The notes beneath the pieces are model-generated. The model was not told the DNA's origin. It made no database searches and saw nothing but the letters and a program-made list of their open reading frames with translations. A DNA stretch of 64,000 nucleotides from Pachyseris speciosa (lineage: Eukaryota > Cnidaria > Anthozoa > Scleractinia > Pachyseridae): contig JAEMWC010000392.1 in the NCBI GenBank assembly GCA_016490735.1, positions 38,501-102,500 on the forward strand. The letters are read 5' to 3'. Of this stretch, positions 62,901 to 63,662 are shown one piece after another. The number at the start of each line of letters is the position of its first letter. Position 1 is the first letter of the stretch. Both the position numbers and the translations under genes were made by a program.

Positions 62901-63662
62901 AAACAATGTTCAAGGAGCAAGATCAAATGTTACGGGTGACAAATTTCATGTTACGAGTGATTCAAAACTTAATGGCAACTACTACTACTGGTATTGTAAT
63001 TTTCTCATCTGGTTTCTAGTTTACGCTGTGTATGTGGGTGTGTCTGTAATGTTGTCAATTATCTGTGAACTGTAAATAAAAATTATTTTAAAAAGTCTGG
63101 TTAAATTAAGCAAACAGAAAAATAAACTTACAGGGCATCACATCAGGATATAAACAAAGGTCAATAAAAAAGAAGGTGGTGGTTCGGGAAATAACTTGCA
63201 AAAAGTGAGTTGACTGGTGTAAGACCAAAATAGTCAGACAGAAGACAAGTACTGGAGAAAAGTGATATTTTCCGCCGAAAGTCATATTATGCTTGGTGCA
63301 AACAATGCAGTTAATGATTTGTGAAACCATAACATAGAATAGAGCTCATCAGAGCAATGGCCATTAACCTTTCACAATTTCTTGCCATATAGTTAATGTT
63401 GCTATATCATTTGTCTCCTTAAAACCTTAATTATGATGAATCAAGATCTGACCGTGATTCTCAAGAACTTGGTCTCTTGTGGAATATTTGAACCATTAAC
63501 CACAAAATCCACAATTCCACTTGCAGGAACAGTAAAGCGCTTTTCGAACAACTTTTTGCAACTTAAACCCCAACACCAAGATGATCTGTGTTTTGAAGTT
63601 TGCACAACAATGTTAACTGTCTCTCCTGTCAGTGGGCTTCCATCAATCAGAGTGGCTTTGAC
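1980..63662 (-). CDS. A2M: Alpha-2-macroglobulin-like thioester protease inhibitor, partial multi-exon gene
   Basis: Exons in transcript order: 63453-63662, 61129-61233, 58918-58992, 57197-57442, 51427-51576, 48282-48428, 46562-46643, one of the bait exons (38735-38930, 35154-35322 or 32401-32599), 26736-26964, 25525-25761, 23898-23949, 22552-22641, 21792-21965, 20855-20936, 19924-20080, 13169-13243, 9621-9780, 7283-7518, 6485-6643, 5742-5813, 3885-4036, 1980-2067. Every junction is AG/GT and all phases agree, giving 1,059 codons with the 32401 bait exon. Domain order is that of A2M: macroglobulin domains, bait, MG7, CUB, thioester domain with GCGEQ, CUB, receptor-binding domain. Family knowledge: a secreted inhibitor whose bait is cleaved, which triggers entrapment and thioester coupling. 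Asn, not His, occupies the residue that is catalytic in C3, which fits A2M rather than complement. Human A2M has about 1,470 residues, so roughly 350 N-terminal and 80 C-terminal residues lie outside. Signal peptide and promoter are not in the window. Confidence 0.95.
2215..2540. mobile_element. Hairpin-type MITE, copy 1 (uninterrupted)
   Basis: A strong hairpin of about 93 bp (2232-2324) pairs ATTTCTATCG..GATAGCTGATGAGGGCGC with its complement, followed by a segment ending ACGCTAGTAGATTTATACTA. The flanks carry the direct repeat AATTAACAATTA (2221-2232 and 2528-2539). A second, reversed copy lies at about 28180-30625 and is interrupted by another element. This copy shows the empty site. Confidence 0.75.
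2541..3884. other. Intron sequence without recognisable content
   Basis: Part of the A2M intron between 2067 and 3885. Short ORFs occur on both strands but none has recognisable motifs or splice support. Confidence 0.5.
3885..4036 (-). CDS. A2M: A2M exon: receptor-binding domain start
   Basis: 152 nt, phase 0 in and phase 2 out, CATTTAG acceptor and GTAGGA donor. It encodes [20 protein letters not shown], then [20 protein letters not shown] and [20 protein letters not shown] is the entry to the receptor-binding domain (human YNVPFSPEKEEFPF). Confidence 0.93.
4486..4557 (-). tRNA. tRNA-Thr(AGT)-like gene
   Basis: Reads GCTCCGGTAGTGTAGTGGTT from the 5' end. Acceptor GCTCCGG pairs with TCGGGGC (two wobbles). 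B box GGTTCGATTCC is perfect and the A box TAGTGTAGTGGT is good. The anticodon loop CTAGTAA gives anticodon AGT. The T stem GTCGG/CCGAC is complete. The anticodon stem has one A:C mismatch and one G:T pair. A TTTTTT run follows on the same strand. Could be functional or a tRNA-derived pseudogene. Confidence 0.6.
4569..4629 (+). pseudogene. Truncated tRNA-Thr-like copy in the right arm
   Basis: Identical or nearly so to the minus-strand tRNA-like gene from GCTCCGG to GGTTCGATTCC, then the sequence breaks into TAGAGATGTGTG. The 3' half of the T stem, the acceptor 3' strand and the terminator are missing, so it cannot fold as a tRNA. Confidence 0.8.
4861..5066. mobile_element. MITE with TTTTAGTATATACCACACAAG terminal repeats
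   Basis: The first about 20 bases (TTTTAGTATATACCACACAA) recur as the exact complement at 5043-5065. No coding capacity. The flanks repeat GGTGAATA motifs between 4800 and 4860. Confidence 0.7.
5352..5428. repeat. (TTA)n microsatellite
   Basis: About 25 tandem ATT/TTA units. Confidence 0.95.
5742..5813 (-). CDS. A2M: A2M exon: CUB end
   Basis: 24 codons, phase 0 to 0, CCCGCAG acceptor and GTTTGG donor. It encodes [20 protein letters not shown] then ALMQ. The VxGxGCALxQ motif closes the CUB domain in the family. The acceptor at 5814 was preferred to an AG 16 bases upstream because it joins in frame to the previous exon. Confidence 0.92.
6485..6643 (-). CDS. A2M: A2M exon: second CUB part
   Basis: 53 codons, phase 0 to 0, CCTGTAG acceptor and GTGAGA donor. 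It encodes [20 protein letters not shown] then [20 protein letters not shown] and [10 protein letters not shown]. DTxVALQALxKYA is the conserved link between thioester domain and CUB. NIT is a possible glycosylation site. Confidence 0.95.
6745..6830. repeat. Penelope-like 3'-tail fragment
   Basis: GATTATCCGGGTGAGTGTTG and TCCTGGGAGGA resemble the tail of the Penelope-like element at 44560-44640 (GATCGTCCGGGTGAGTGTAG). Only the tail is present. Confidence 0.45.
7283..7518 (-). CDS. A2M: A2M exon: thioester domain end
   Basis: 236 nt, phase 1 in and phase 0 out, TAAACAG acceptor and GTCAGT donor. It encodes [20 protein letters not shown], then [20 protein letters not shown] and [19 protein letters not shown]. 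The last motif is the canonical end of the thioester domain in A2M, CD109 and complement proteins. The junction then gives GGFASTQDTCVALQ. Confidence 0.97.
7519..8130. other. Intron without recognisable genes
   Basis: Low-complexity A- and C-runs near 7755-7785. No coding signals recognised. Confidence 0.5.
8140..8388. mobile_element. MITE with AAAGGAGCTATGTCACG-like terminal repeats
   Basis: AAAGGAGCTATGTCACGGTC at the left is matched by CGTGACCGAGCTCCTTTAAA at the right in inverse orientation, with two mismatches. About 245 bp without an ORF that fits a transposase. Confidence 0.55.
8603..9001. mobile_element. MITE with CCGTAAAAGCTCTATTAAGCC terminal repeats, TA target
   Basis: The left end TACCGTAAAAGCTCTATTAA and the right end TTAATAGAGCTTTTACGGTA are exact complements, flanked by TA. 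The inside carries repeated G-rich GGGGGGCTTATT motifs in several copies. The first bases CCGTA and the TA duplication resemble the pogo element at 48856, so a pogo/mariner-mobilised MITE is possible. Confidence 0.8.
9056..9215. mobile_element. Near-perfect 160-bp palindromic MITE
   Basis: The left half AGTTATGCAACGCTTTCAAG folds on the right half CTCGAAAGCGTTGCATAACT across the whole length, with the turn near 9130. Its RNA or single strand would form one long hairpin, a possible small RNA precursor. Confidence 0.85.
9621..9780 (-). CDS. A2M: A2M exon: thioester domain helices
   Basis: 160 nt, phase 0 in and phase 1 out, TTATTACAG acceptor and GTTTGT donor. It encodes [20 protein letters not shown] then [20 protein letters not shown] and [11 protein letters not shown]. 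This matches the repeated alpha-helix pattern of the thioester domain (NALFCLE..., YTKALLAYAFALAG). Confidence 0.95.
10020..10440 (-). pseudogene. Penelope-like element fragment (GIY-YIG C-terminal part)
   Basis: The minus frame 10182-10385 reads [40 protein letters not shown] and [14 protein letters not shown]. It is the same type as the plus-strand fragment at 13584-13859 ([13 protein letters not shown]..., [11 protein letters not shown]). The sequence towards 10040 has the tail motif of these elements (ATGTCGAAACATACTTAAAA). Confidence 0.7.
10675..10800. repeat. Minisatellite with GCACTGTCACTATGAAT unit
   Basis: Six to seven units of 14-17 bp (CACTGTCACTATGAATG, some with an extra CTG), directly before the CR1-like fragment. 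Unit variants are present. Confidence 0.9.
10826..12550 (+). pseudogene. CR1/L2-like non-LTR retrotransposon ORF2, 5'-truncated and frameshifted
   Basis: The first frame (to about 11305) contains the pre-RT linker and [14 protein letters not shown]. The second frame (about 11300-12550) contains [52 protein letters not shown] and FKYADDSTL, the RT blocks with the YADD catalytic motif. A one-base shift near 11300 separates them. No endonuclease domain is present, so the copy is 5'-truncated. The C-terminal end has the [10 protein letters not shown] motif of the CR1 type. Transcribed in the direction opposite to the A2M gene. Confidence 0.9.
12551..13168. other. 3' UTR of the CR1-like copy and plain intron
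   Basis: 12551-12640 is the AT-rich tail of the retroelement (AATAAAGACTACTAC). Beyond that no features are seen up to the A2M exon at 13169. Confidence 0.5.
13169..13243 (-). CDS. A2M: A2M exon: thioester domain helix
   Basis: 25 codons, phase 0 to 0, TTTTCAG acceptor and GTACGA donor. It encodes [20 protein letters not shown] then GTSPQ, the counterpart of human GGVEDEVTLSAYITIALLEI. It is separated from the previous exon by a 6.7-kb intron that holds the Penelope-like and L1-like insertions. Confidence 0.95.
13540..14019 (+). pseudogene. Penelope-like element 3' part with GIY-YIG remnant, left portion
   Basis: The frame 13584-13859 reads [20 protein letters not shown], then [20 protein letters not shown] and [20 protein letters not shown] matches the GIY-YIG endonuclease second motif, and RVREH the conserved Arg/Glu helix (RIxEH). 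The RT part is absent. The element continues after the L1-like insertion at 19439-19560. Confidence 0.75.
14020..14031. repeat. Target site duplication of the L1-like element, left copy
   Basis: ATAATTCATTAT, identical to 19427-19438. Confidence 0.85.
14401..18182 (-). pseudogene. L1-like ORF2: endonuclease and reverse transcriptase, one frameshift
   Basis: The first frame covers 1,048 residues (18182-15036): APE endonuclease motifs [23 protein letters not shown] and [10 protein letters not shown], then RT blocks [38 protein letters not shown] and [11 protein letters not shown]. The C-terminal part (15039-14401) continues in another frame with [14 protein letters not shown] and a Cys-rich knuckle [18 protein letters not shown]. 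The shift is near 15040 in an A/T-rich run (ACAAAAACAGAACTTTTT), so one indel or a sequencing error. Otherwise no stop in about 1,260 codons, which suggests recent insertion. Confidence 0.92.
18500..19348 (-). CDS. L1-like ORF1 protein (nucleic-acid binding)
   Basis: 282 residues, intact from [11 protein letters not shown] to a stop at 18500. The middle part (about 60-140) is heptad-rich ([20 protein letters not shown]) and predicts a coiled coil for trimer formation. The second half is the L1 ORF1 RRM-like core: [51 protein letters not shown]. It binds the element RNA in family members. The stop is followed by about 315 bases before the ORF2 start. Confidence 0.9.
   Translation of the reverse strand: MADIYHYFKRRVRNSSSEASESDLKSPEEKRVKIADRSRSNCSDSDDIWNALEMAEDIGPKIDSILSKLSDLENKIDRIESHVGSVDEMVGQLKQKVDSFESSLKEKAELVKAMEEKVATFSADVVEMKTEIASIRKQQEYMETYQRRENLRFYGIPEKSEGKEDSNKVLMDFLKNNLGMDDADEIEIQRVHRIGKFDPKQKKPRQMIARFLRYPDRELVFSRAKKLGGTGMGISADLPRSIVETRKKLMDRFKAAKREGKRVFFSRAEPDKLYIDGCLVPP
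19427..19438. repeat. Target site duplication of the L1-like element, right copy
   Basis: ATAATTCATTAT, identical to 14020-14031. Confidence 0.85.
19439..19560 (+). repeat. Penelope-like element tail, right portion
   Basis: Continues the tail of the fragment at 13540-14019 after the L1-like insertion. CTGACGATGATGTTTGCAAC followed by ATCGAAAC is the usual 3' tail phrase of this element type. Confidence 0.5.
19924..20080 (-). CDS. A2M: A2M exon: thioester domain with the A2M-type Asn
   Basis: 157 nt, phase 2 in and phase 0 out, TCTCCTAG acceptor and GTTTGT donor. It encodes [20 protein letters not shown], then [20 protein letters not shown] and KRLK. Aligned by eye with C3 (DGVFQEDAPVIH) and human A2M (NGCFRSSGSLLN), the last residue of RLFN takes the place of the catalytic His of C3 and is Asn as in A2M. 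That predicts preference for amines over hydroxyl targets. Confidence 0.95.
20855..20936 (-). CDS. A2M: A2M exon: thioester domain helix pair
   Basis: 82 nt, phase 1 in and phase 2 out, TCACCAG acceptor and GTATGC donor. It encodes [20 protein letters not shown] then RDPEGNMW, closely like human [28 protein letters not shown]. The split Trp codon TG/G continues exactly in the next exon. Confidence 0.96.
20937..21791. other. Intron without recognised elements
   Basis: Contains repeats of the phrase CCCTGACTTTTCACTGAC at 21428-21605, perhaps a degenerate short tandem element. No coding evidence. Confidence 0.4.
21792..21965 (-). CDS. A2M: A2M exon: thioester (GCGEQ) exon
   Basis: 174 nt, phase 1 to 1, TTGTTAG acceptor and GTGCCT donor. 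It encodes [20 protein letters not shown] followed by [20 protein letters not shown] and [10 protein letters not shown]. The Cys and Gln of GCGEQ form the internal thioester in family members; both are intact, so the protein should be able to couple covalently to attackers. The following YIMKYL helix is typical of A2M and CD109. Confidence 0.98.
22552..22641 (-). CDS. A2M: A2M exon: CUB to thioester domain
   Basis: 90 nt, phase 1 to 1, GGAACAG acceptor and GTAAGT donor. It encodes [20 protein letters not shown] then [11 protein letters not shown]. The LPQNVVPGS motif is the conserved strand and turn that leads into the thioester domain. Junctions rebuild CLKDDN and VGDLMGPTL with the neighbouring exons. 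Confidence 0.94.
22642..23897. other. Intron without recognised elements
   Basis: Short ORFs on both strands have no motifs or splice support. Nothing else is recognised. Confidence 0.4.
23898..23949 (-). CDS. A2M: A2M short exon: CUB first part
   Basis: 52 nt, phase 0 in and phase 1 out, TTCCGCAG acceptor and GTAAAT donor. It encodes [17 protein letters not shown], the equivalent of human KPEGVLVEKTHSSLLCPK. Small, but the match and the exact phase agreement on both sides make it convincing. Confidence 0.92.
24430..24852. mobile_element. Harbinger-like MITE with TAA target duplication
   Basis: It begins GGCCTGGTTCAAACGTCGAA and ends TTCGACGTTTGAACTGGGCC, inverted repeats of about 30 bp, flanked by TAA on both sides (24427-24429, 24853-24855). 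GTTCGACGTTTGAA motifs recur inside. It is the same family as the outer element at 28133-30698. The 3-bp TAA duplication is the PIF/Harbinger signature. Confidence 0.85.
25525..25761 (-). CDS. A2M: A2M exon: MG7 to CUB
   Basis: 79 codons, phase 0 to 0, CCTACAG acceptor and GTATGT donor. It encodes [13 protein letters not shown], then [20 protein letters not shown] and [20 protein letters not shown], ending IRKLLVE. The [17 protein letters not shown] stretch is the A2M/CD109 strand preceding the CUB domain. Cys pair CVC and SSGC match conserved cysteines of the family. Confidence 0.95.
25941..26230. repeat. (CAT)n run and dispersed repeat fragment
   Basis: CAT triplets at 25950-25973. 26040-26170 contains CCTTCCGGAGACATCTGCAT and GTGCGTGGGTTCTTTTACGT, related to 57800-57960 (GTGTGTGGGTTCTTTAACGA), so a dispersed SINE-like sequence. 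Confidence 0.5.
26736..26964 (-). CDS. A2M: A2M exon: post-bait MG7 start
   Basis: 229 nt, phase 2 in and phase 0 out, GATGACAG acceptor and GTAAGT donor. It encodes [20 protein letters not shown] then [20 protein letters not shown] and [20 protein letters not shown], nearly the human [24 protein letters not shown]...[16 protein letters not shown] series. This is the strongest single identification in the window. It is the common acceptor for all bait exons. Confidence 0.98.
27119..27295 (-). mobile_element. tRNA-derived SINE fragment (same family as 53764)
   Basis: Read on the minus strand: CCACCAATGTCTCCCGGGTT, CCCGGACTCGGCGTAATA and GCTCCGAGAGGTTTATCTCC. These align with 53800-53920. A T/A homopolymer (27272-27288) borders it. 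Confidence 0.7.
28302..30442. mobile_element. Non-autonomous TIR element with GTTT duplication
   Basis: Left end GGCCTTGCGCACGGTGTTGG and TTACCACGCG, right end CGCGTGTGGTAACCAACACC and GTGCGCAAGGCC, about 31-bp inverted repeats. Comparison with the uninterrupted MITE at 2401-2420 (CGCGTTTTCGAAG in reverse) shows GTTT duplicated on both sides. Inside are CGTTTCNATCGTTT-type repeats at 28540-28690 and their complements at 29880-29990. No transposase. Confidence 0.85.
29467..29813. mobile_element. Innermost MITE with TAA duplication
   Basis: GGCCATATCTACACTATGCC at the left and GGTATAGTGTAGACATAGCC at the right form inverted repeats, flanked by TAA on both sides. It is the fourth layer of the nest. 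Confidence 0.75.
30862..30994 (-). pseudogene. A2M: Degenerate fourth A2M bait exon with in-frame stop
   Basis: Between a possible acceptor (TAATCACAG) and the donor GTAAGC there are 133 nt, again 1 modulo 3, with the same phase 1 to phase 2 layout. The end reads [20 protein letters not shown], clearly the bait-closing motif with one Glu lost. A TGA at 30924-30926 interrupts the frame just before it. A weak acceptor (ACTGAG) after the stop would keep the phase but lies in purine-rich sequence. It may be a decayed exon or a poison exon. An assembly error at one base is also possible. Confidence 0.7.
30995..32400. other. Intron between degenerate and third bait exon
   Basis: No coding exons recognised. 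31180-31360 holds a dispersed repeat-like stretch with TTTTACGTCATCTG, also seen at 40060. No similarity to the tandem unit further right could be seen. Confidence 0.4.
32401..32599 (-). CDS. A2M: A2M alternative bait exon 3
   Basis: 199 nt, phase 1 in and phase 2 out, ATTTTCAG acceptor and GTAAGC donor. It reads [20 protein letters not shown], then [20 protein letters not shown] and [20 protein letters not shown] ending TDEMV. It has candidate sites after RR, R-S and KAKR. The acceptor region and 450 bp of upstream intron align with those of the exon at 35154, so the two are duplicates. Confidence 0.92.
33091..33234 (-). mobile_element. tRNA-derived SINE
   Basis: On the minus strand: GGCTTCATAGCTCAGTTGGT (A box), then GAGGTCACGGGTTCAAACCC (B box) and a tail CTTTTCGCAATTGCATAAAT ending in TGATC-ATTC. 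The anticodon loop has no clean T33, so it is not a true tRNA gene. A second copy of the tail lies at 33345-33395. Confidence 0.8.
33400..33840. repeat. Tandem copies of a ~175-bp intron repeat
   Basis: CTGCTGATGAAATCCTTTTG with GACCAGTGA...TTACTGA and GTACCAGGTGGTTATGACGT-like tails occurs at about 33404, 33550 and 33725, and again at 36525. Confidence 0.75.
35154..35322 (-). CDS. A2M: A2M alternative bait exon 2
   Basis: 169 nt, phase 1 in and phase 2 out, ATTTTCAG acceptor and GTAAGC donor, fully open. It reads [20 protein letters not shown], then [20 protein letters not shown] and TWLWTEEMM. It shares its basic C-terminal half ([14 protein letters not shown]) with the exon at 32401 but its bait part differs. 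The Met/Leu-rich start and the KKVKR run offer other cleavage sites than the neighbouring exons. It lies between two alignable intron copies. Confidence 0.9.
36409..36428. repeat. G homopolymer
   Basis: About 19 G in a row. May be collapsed or miscounted. Confidence 0.8.
36969..37125. mobile_element. Small element with TTAAGCGGCCACC repeats
   Basis: CCCCTATTAAGCGGCCACCT at the left and GGTGGCCGCTTAA at the right, with internal GGCCACTTAATCGGGGCTGG and complement. About 155 bp, inside bait unit 2 only. Confidence 0.65.
38735..38930 (-). CDS. A2M: A2M alternative bait exon 1 (acidic/basic bait)
   Basis: 196 nt, phase 1 in and phase 2 out, TTTTTTCAG acceptor and GTAAGG donor. It contains [16 protein letters not shown], an acidic run ([10 protein letters not shown]), dibasic [10 protein letters not shown], and ends with [18 protein letters not shown]. 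The ending matches human A2M RKYFPETWIWDLV, which directly follows the bait. Compared with the other bait exons its body is quite different in sequence and charge, as expected if it serves a different protease. Joined to the next exon the 2-nt overhang plus T gives Asn. Confidence 0.9.
39036..39160 (+). mobile_element. tRNA-derived SINE head
   Basis: 39036-39104 folds like a tRNA: acceptor GGCTTGT/ACAAGCC is perfect, A box CGCTCAGTTGGTAGAGCA, B box GGTTCGACTCC. The anticodon arm is not clean. The downstream tail CAACTGAGACGATCTTTC resembles the 33.1-kb SINE tail (CAACTGCGAGGATCATTC). Confidence 0.7.
40200..40326. repeat. 3' repeat tail with (ATT)n
   Basis: TGTGTAAACCGCATAGAGCT then ATT units at 40281-40324, the tail of a SINE- or LINE-like repeat. 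Confidence 0.55.
41426..41840. repeat. Minisatellite with ~118-bp period
   Basis: Four units with ACATACAGTTTGAGCTGTCA, TTTGGGTTTCATCCTAGCA and AAGAGCTATGGCATA. Variants differ by small indels. Confidence 0.85.
41936..42336. mobile_element. MITE with ATGTTCTAAACGAGTAAGGG ends
   Basis: CATGTTCTAAACGAGTAAGG with GCTTGGGAACGA at the left and the complement at 42301-42334. About 400 bp. A 117-residue ORF on the minus strand covers part of it but has no known motif. Confidence 0.75.
42926..43092. mobile_element. Palindromic MITE with internal 53-bp duplication
   Basis: GGTCCGTACTGTAAGTTACG at the left and CGTAACTTACAGTACAGACC at the right. The inside holds two tandem copies of CCCGGTTTTTTCCCATTCAT with GGCCCGTGCGCTTAGCGCTT. 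Confidence 0.8.
44212..44475. repeat. (AAT)n, SINE tail and (ATTC)n
   Basis: AAT units at 44212-44252, then TTTCTATAGCGCATTACCAT, a SINE 3' end, and ATTC units at 44448-44473. Confidence 0.75.
44540..45790 (-). pseudogene. Penelope-like element fragment: RT end and GIY-YIG endonuclease
   Basis: On the minus strand from 45790: [20 protein letters not shown] (RT motif C, YVDD), then [15 protein letters not shown] and VYRKPTHTD, typical of Penelope-like RTs. A TAA stop interrupts near 45440. After it come [39 protein letters not shown] and [20 protein letters not shown], the GIY-YIG endonuclease with zinc-finger Cys. It ends near 44795, with a tail to 44560. Inverted GACTGACGTTTC/GAAACGTCAGTC at both ends. 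5'-truncated. Confidence 0.88.
45891..46071. mobile_element. MITE with TATAGAGTGTTTTCA ends
   Basis: TATAGAGTGTTTTCACATCA at the left and TGAATGAAAACGCTCTATA at the right, TA flanks, about 180 bp. Confidence 0.75.
46562..46643 (-). CDS. A2M: A2M exon: segment directly before the bait
   Basis: 82 nt, phase 0 in and phase 1 out (ends CGT T), TTCCTGAAAA-side acceptor and GTAAGT donor. It encodes [20 protein letters not shown] then YYGGYHR, the counterpart of human GLKAFTNSKIRKPKMC before the bait. Its phase-1 end is compatible with all four bait exons downstream and not with the exon at 26736-26964, so skipping the bait would shift the frame. Confidence 0.9.
47262..47292. repeat. (TATTG)n
   Basis: Six pentamer units. 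Confidence 0.9.
48114..48200. mobile_element. Short hairpin element
   Basis: TTGGAGGACCAAACAATAAA and TTTATTGTTTGGTCCTCCAA are complements 40-50 bp apart. About 87 bp, ending about 80 bases from an A2M exon. Confidence 0.75.
48282..48428 (-). CDS. A2M: A2M exon: MG6 linker with a furin-like site
   Basis: 49 codons, phase 0 to 0, CTCCCAG acceptor and GTTTGT donor. It reads [11 protein letters not shown], then [20 protein letters not shown], then DIDASRAFK. This frame is open only in a reading that is not the longest ORF here, but it links exactly with the next exon to give [18 protein letters not shown], the counterpart of human SFLEDMGLKAFT. RRNKR/S fits the RXK/RR furin consensus. Two Trp-rich turns (PWWSRPW) are unusual. 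Confidence 0.85.
48856..51141 (+). mobile_element. Complete pogo/Tigger DNA transposon with TA target duplication
   Basis: Termini CCGTATTTTATCGGCTATAA with GCCGAG at the left and CTCGGCTTATAGCCGATAAA with ATACGG at the right, exact inverted repeats of 26 bp, flanked by TA. Subterminal copies of CGGCTATAAGCCGAG at 48886, 48963 and 51046 are likely transposase binding sites. It carries an intact transposase gene and is 2.29 kb. It lies in the A2M intron between 48428 and 51427, opposite in orientation. Confidence 0.95.
49352..50864 (+). CDS. Pogo/Tigger transposase, three exons
   Basis: Exons 49352-49619, 49745-50236 and 50374-50864 (GTGAGA/TTTTAG and GTAAGT/TATAG introns) give 416 residues without interruption. 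[20 protein letters not shown] and [20 protein letters not shown] form the N-terminal helix-turn-helix. Exon 2 has the second CENP-B-like part ([20 protein letters not shown]) and the first catalytic Asp in [10 protein letters not shown]. Exon 3 has [10 protein letters not shown] and [13 protein letters not shown], the second and third Asp of the DDD triad. The tail is acidic ([20 protein letters not shown]). The start at MPKAR was chosen as the usual pogo N-terminus. All catalytic residues are present. Confidence 0.93.
51427..51576 (-). CDS. A2M: A2M exon: MG6, first part
   Basis: 50 codons, phase 0 to 0, ACACAG acceptor and GTAAGG donor. It encodes [20 protein letters not shown] and then [30 protein letters not shown] is the hallmark A2M-family motif (human AVDQSVLLM), just before the bait-containing segment. 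Together with the next exon it fixes the MG6 domain, into which the bait is inserted. Confidence 0.95.
51669..52191. repeat. Three (AAT)n clusters
   Basis: AAT units at 51685-51736, 51897-51922 and 52157-52191. Short ORFs coding poly-Leu or poly-Asn here are artefacts of them. Between them, 51780-51890 contains an inverted pair (AACATTATATTGCTAG). Confidence 0.85.
52530..52600. repeat. Fragment of the AGCGGAGCTCC repeat
   Basis: ATATTTAGCCAAGCCTAAAA then GCGGAGCTCC, as at 226-265. Confidence 0.65.
53236..53307. repeat. (TA)n microsatellite
   Basis: About 35 TA units. Confidence 0.95.
53764..54027 (+). mobile_element. tRNA-derived SINE, near full length
   Basis: A box TGGCGCAGTGGTGAGAGCAC, B box GATTCGATTCCCGGACTCGA, then the conserved middle GGTTTTTCTCCGGGTTCTCC and tail TGTGCTATATAAGTCCTAAA ending in ATT repeats. 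Partner of 27119-27295. Confidence 0.85.
54636..56990. repeat. Dispersed repeat with AGCGGAGCTC ends, copy 2
   Basis: Starts TTTAGCCAGGCCAAGCCTAG and ends CCAGAGCTCCGCTATTAG. 55790-56990 aligns with 720-1950. It holds a tandem duplication (54890-55060 and 55120-55260: GGAGAAGGTGGAGAAATTA, TTTTGACATAAATG, GAGCAGTCAACAGGAAT). No transposase. Confidence 0.65.
57197..57442 (-). CDS. A2M: A2M exon: MG5 body
   Basis: 82 codons, phase 0 to 0, CTCCAG acceptor and GTAGAA donor. It runs from [19 protein letters not shown] through [19 protein letters not shown] to DTLENE. This is the A2M MG5 pattern (VRTG..., IAPVARLLIYAVLPTGDVIGD). The Cys of the human VENC motif is replaced by Glu at the exon end (LENE), while one Cys is present in PSCHILL, so the disulfide pattern of this domain probably differs from human A2M. 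Confidence 0.93.
57712..57995. repeat. Dispersed SINE-like fragment
   Basis: TAATGGTAATGGATTTATAT, GCGCCTCCGGAAGCCGCTAT and GTGTGGGTTCTTTAACGACC. Related to 26040-26170. Confidence 0.5.
58240..58348. mobile_element. Palindromic element of about 108 bp
   Basis: ATGGTTCTATTCCTTATTTG, ACGTCACAAACTGATTTGCA at the left and TGCAAATCAGTTTGTGACAT, CAAGTAAGGAATAGACCCAT at the right. Confidence 0.8.
58918..58992 (-). CDS. A2M: A2M exon: MG5 first strands
   Basis: 25 codons, phase 0 to 0, TTTCAG acceptor and GTAAGA donor. It encodes [18 protein letters not shown] then KISFHYQ, which matches the A2M MG5 strand ending SFYYL. Too short to be found by length alone. Supported by its frame continuity with both neighbours and the family match. 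Confidence 0.88.
61129..61233 (-). CDS. A2M: A2M exon: MG4 end to MG5 linker
   Basis: 35 codons, phase 0 to 0, bounded by a TTTAG acceptor and a GTGGGA donor. It reads VSYKG...[14 protein letters not shown]...SPRK. The YSPSNSYI segment corresponds to the MG4/MG5 boundary seen in A2M-family proteins. Continuation from the previous exon gives FLRITVSYKG without a frame break. Confidence 0.85.
61970..62165 (+). pseudogene. Possible Tc1/mariner-type helix-turn-helix remnant
   Basis: Frame 62004 reads [20 protein letters not shown] then [15 protein letters not shown], reminiscent of the paired-type helix-turn-helix of Tc1-like transposases. Upstream [10 protein letters not shown] is in another frame. 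No DDE domain follows. Also possible: an unrelated HTH. Confidence 0.35.
62250..63090 (+). pseudogene. Decayed L1-like ORF2 fragment
   Basis: [17 protein letters not shown] and [20 protein letters not shown] match the intact ORF2 ([37 protein letters not shown]), followed by FYEECLEVFSEYSV-like and [17 protein letters not shown] in shifting frames. Many stops and shifts. The 3' end is near 63090 (AAATAAAAATTATTTTAAAA). Confidence 0.8.
63453..63662 (-). CDS. A2M: A2M exon: macroglobulin domain (MG3/MG4 region)
   Basis: First exon visible in transcript order, 70 codons, phase 0 to 0. It begins after a TTTTAG acceptor with [20 protein letters not shown] and ends at KFLRIT before a GTCAGA donor. 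The pattern, a beta-strand with a G/P-rich loop, a central strand ([11 protein letters not shown]) and a closing LRIT strand, is that of a macroglobulin immunoglobulin-like domain. It contains two Cys (WCWGLSCKK) that could pair. The upstream exons with the signal peptide and MG1-MG2 are beyond the right edge. Confidence 0.85.
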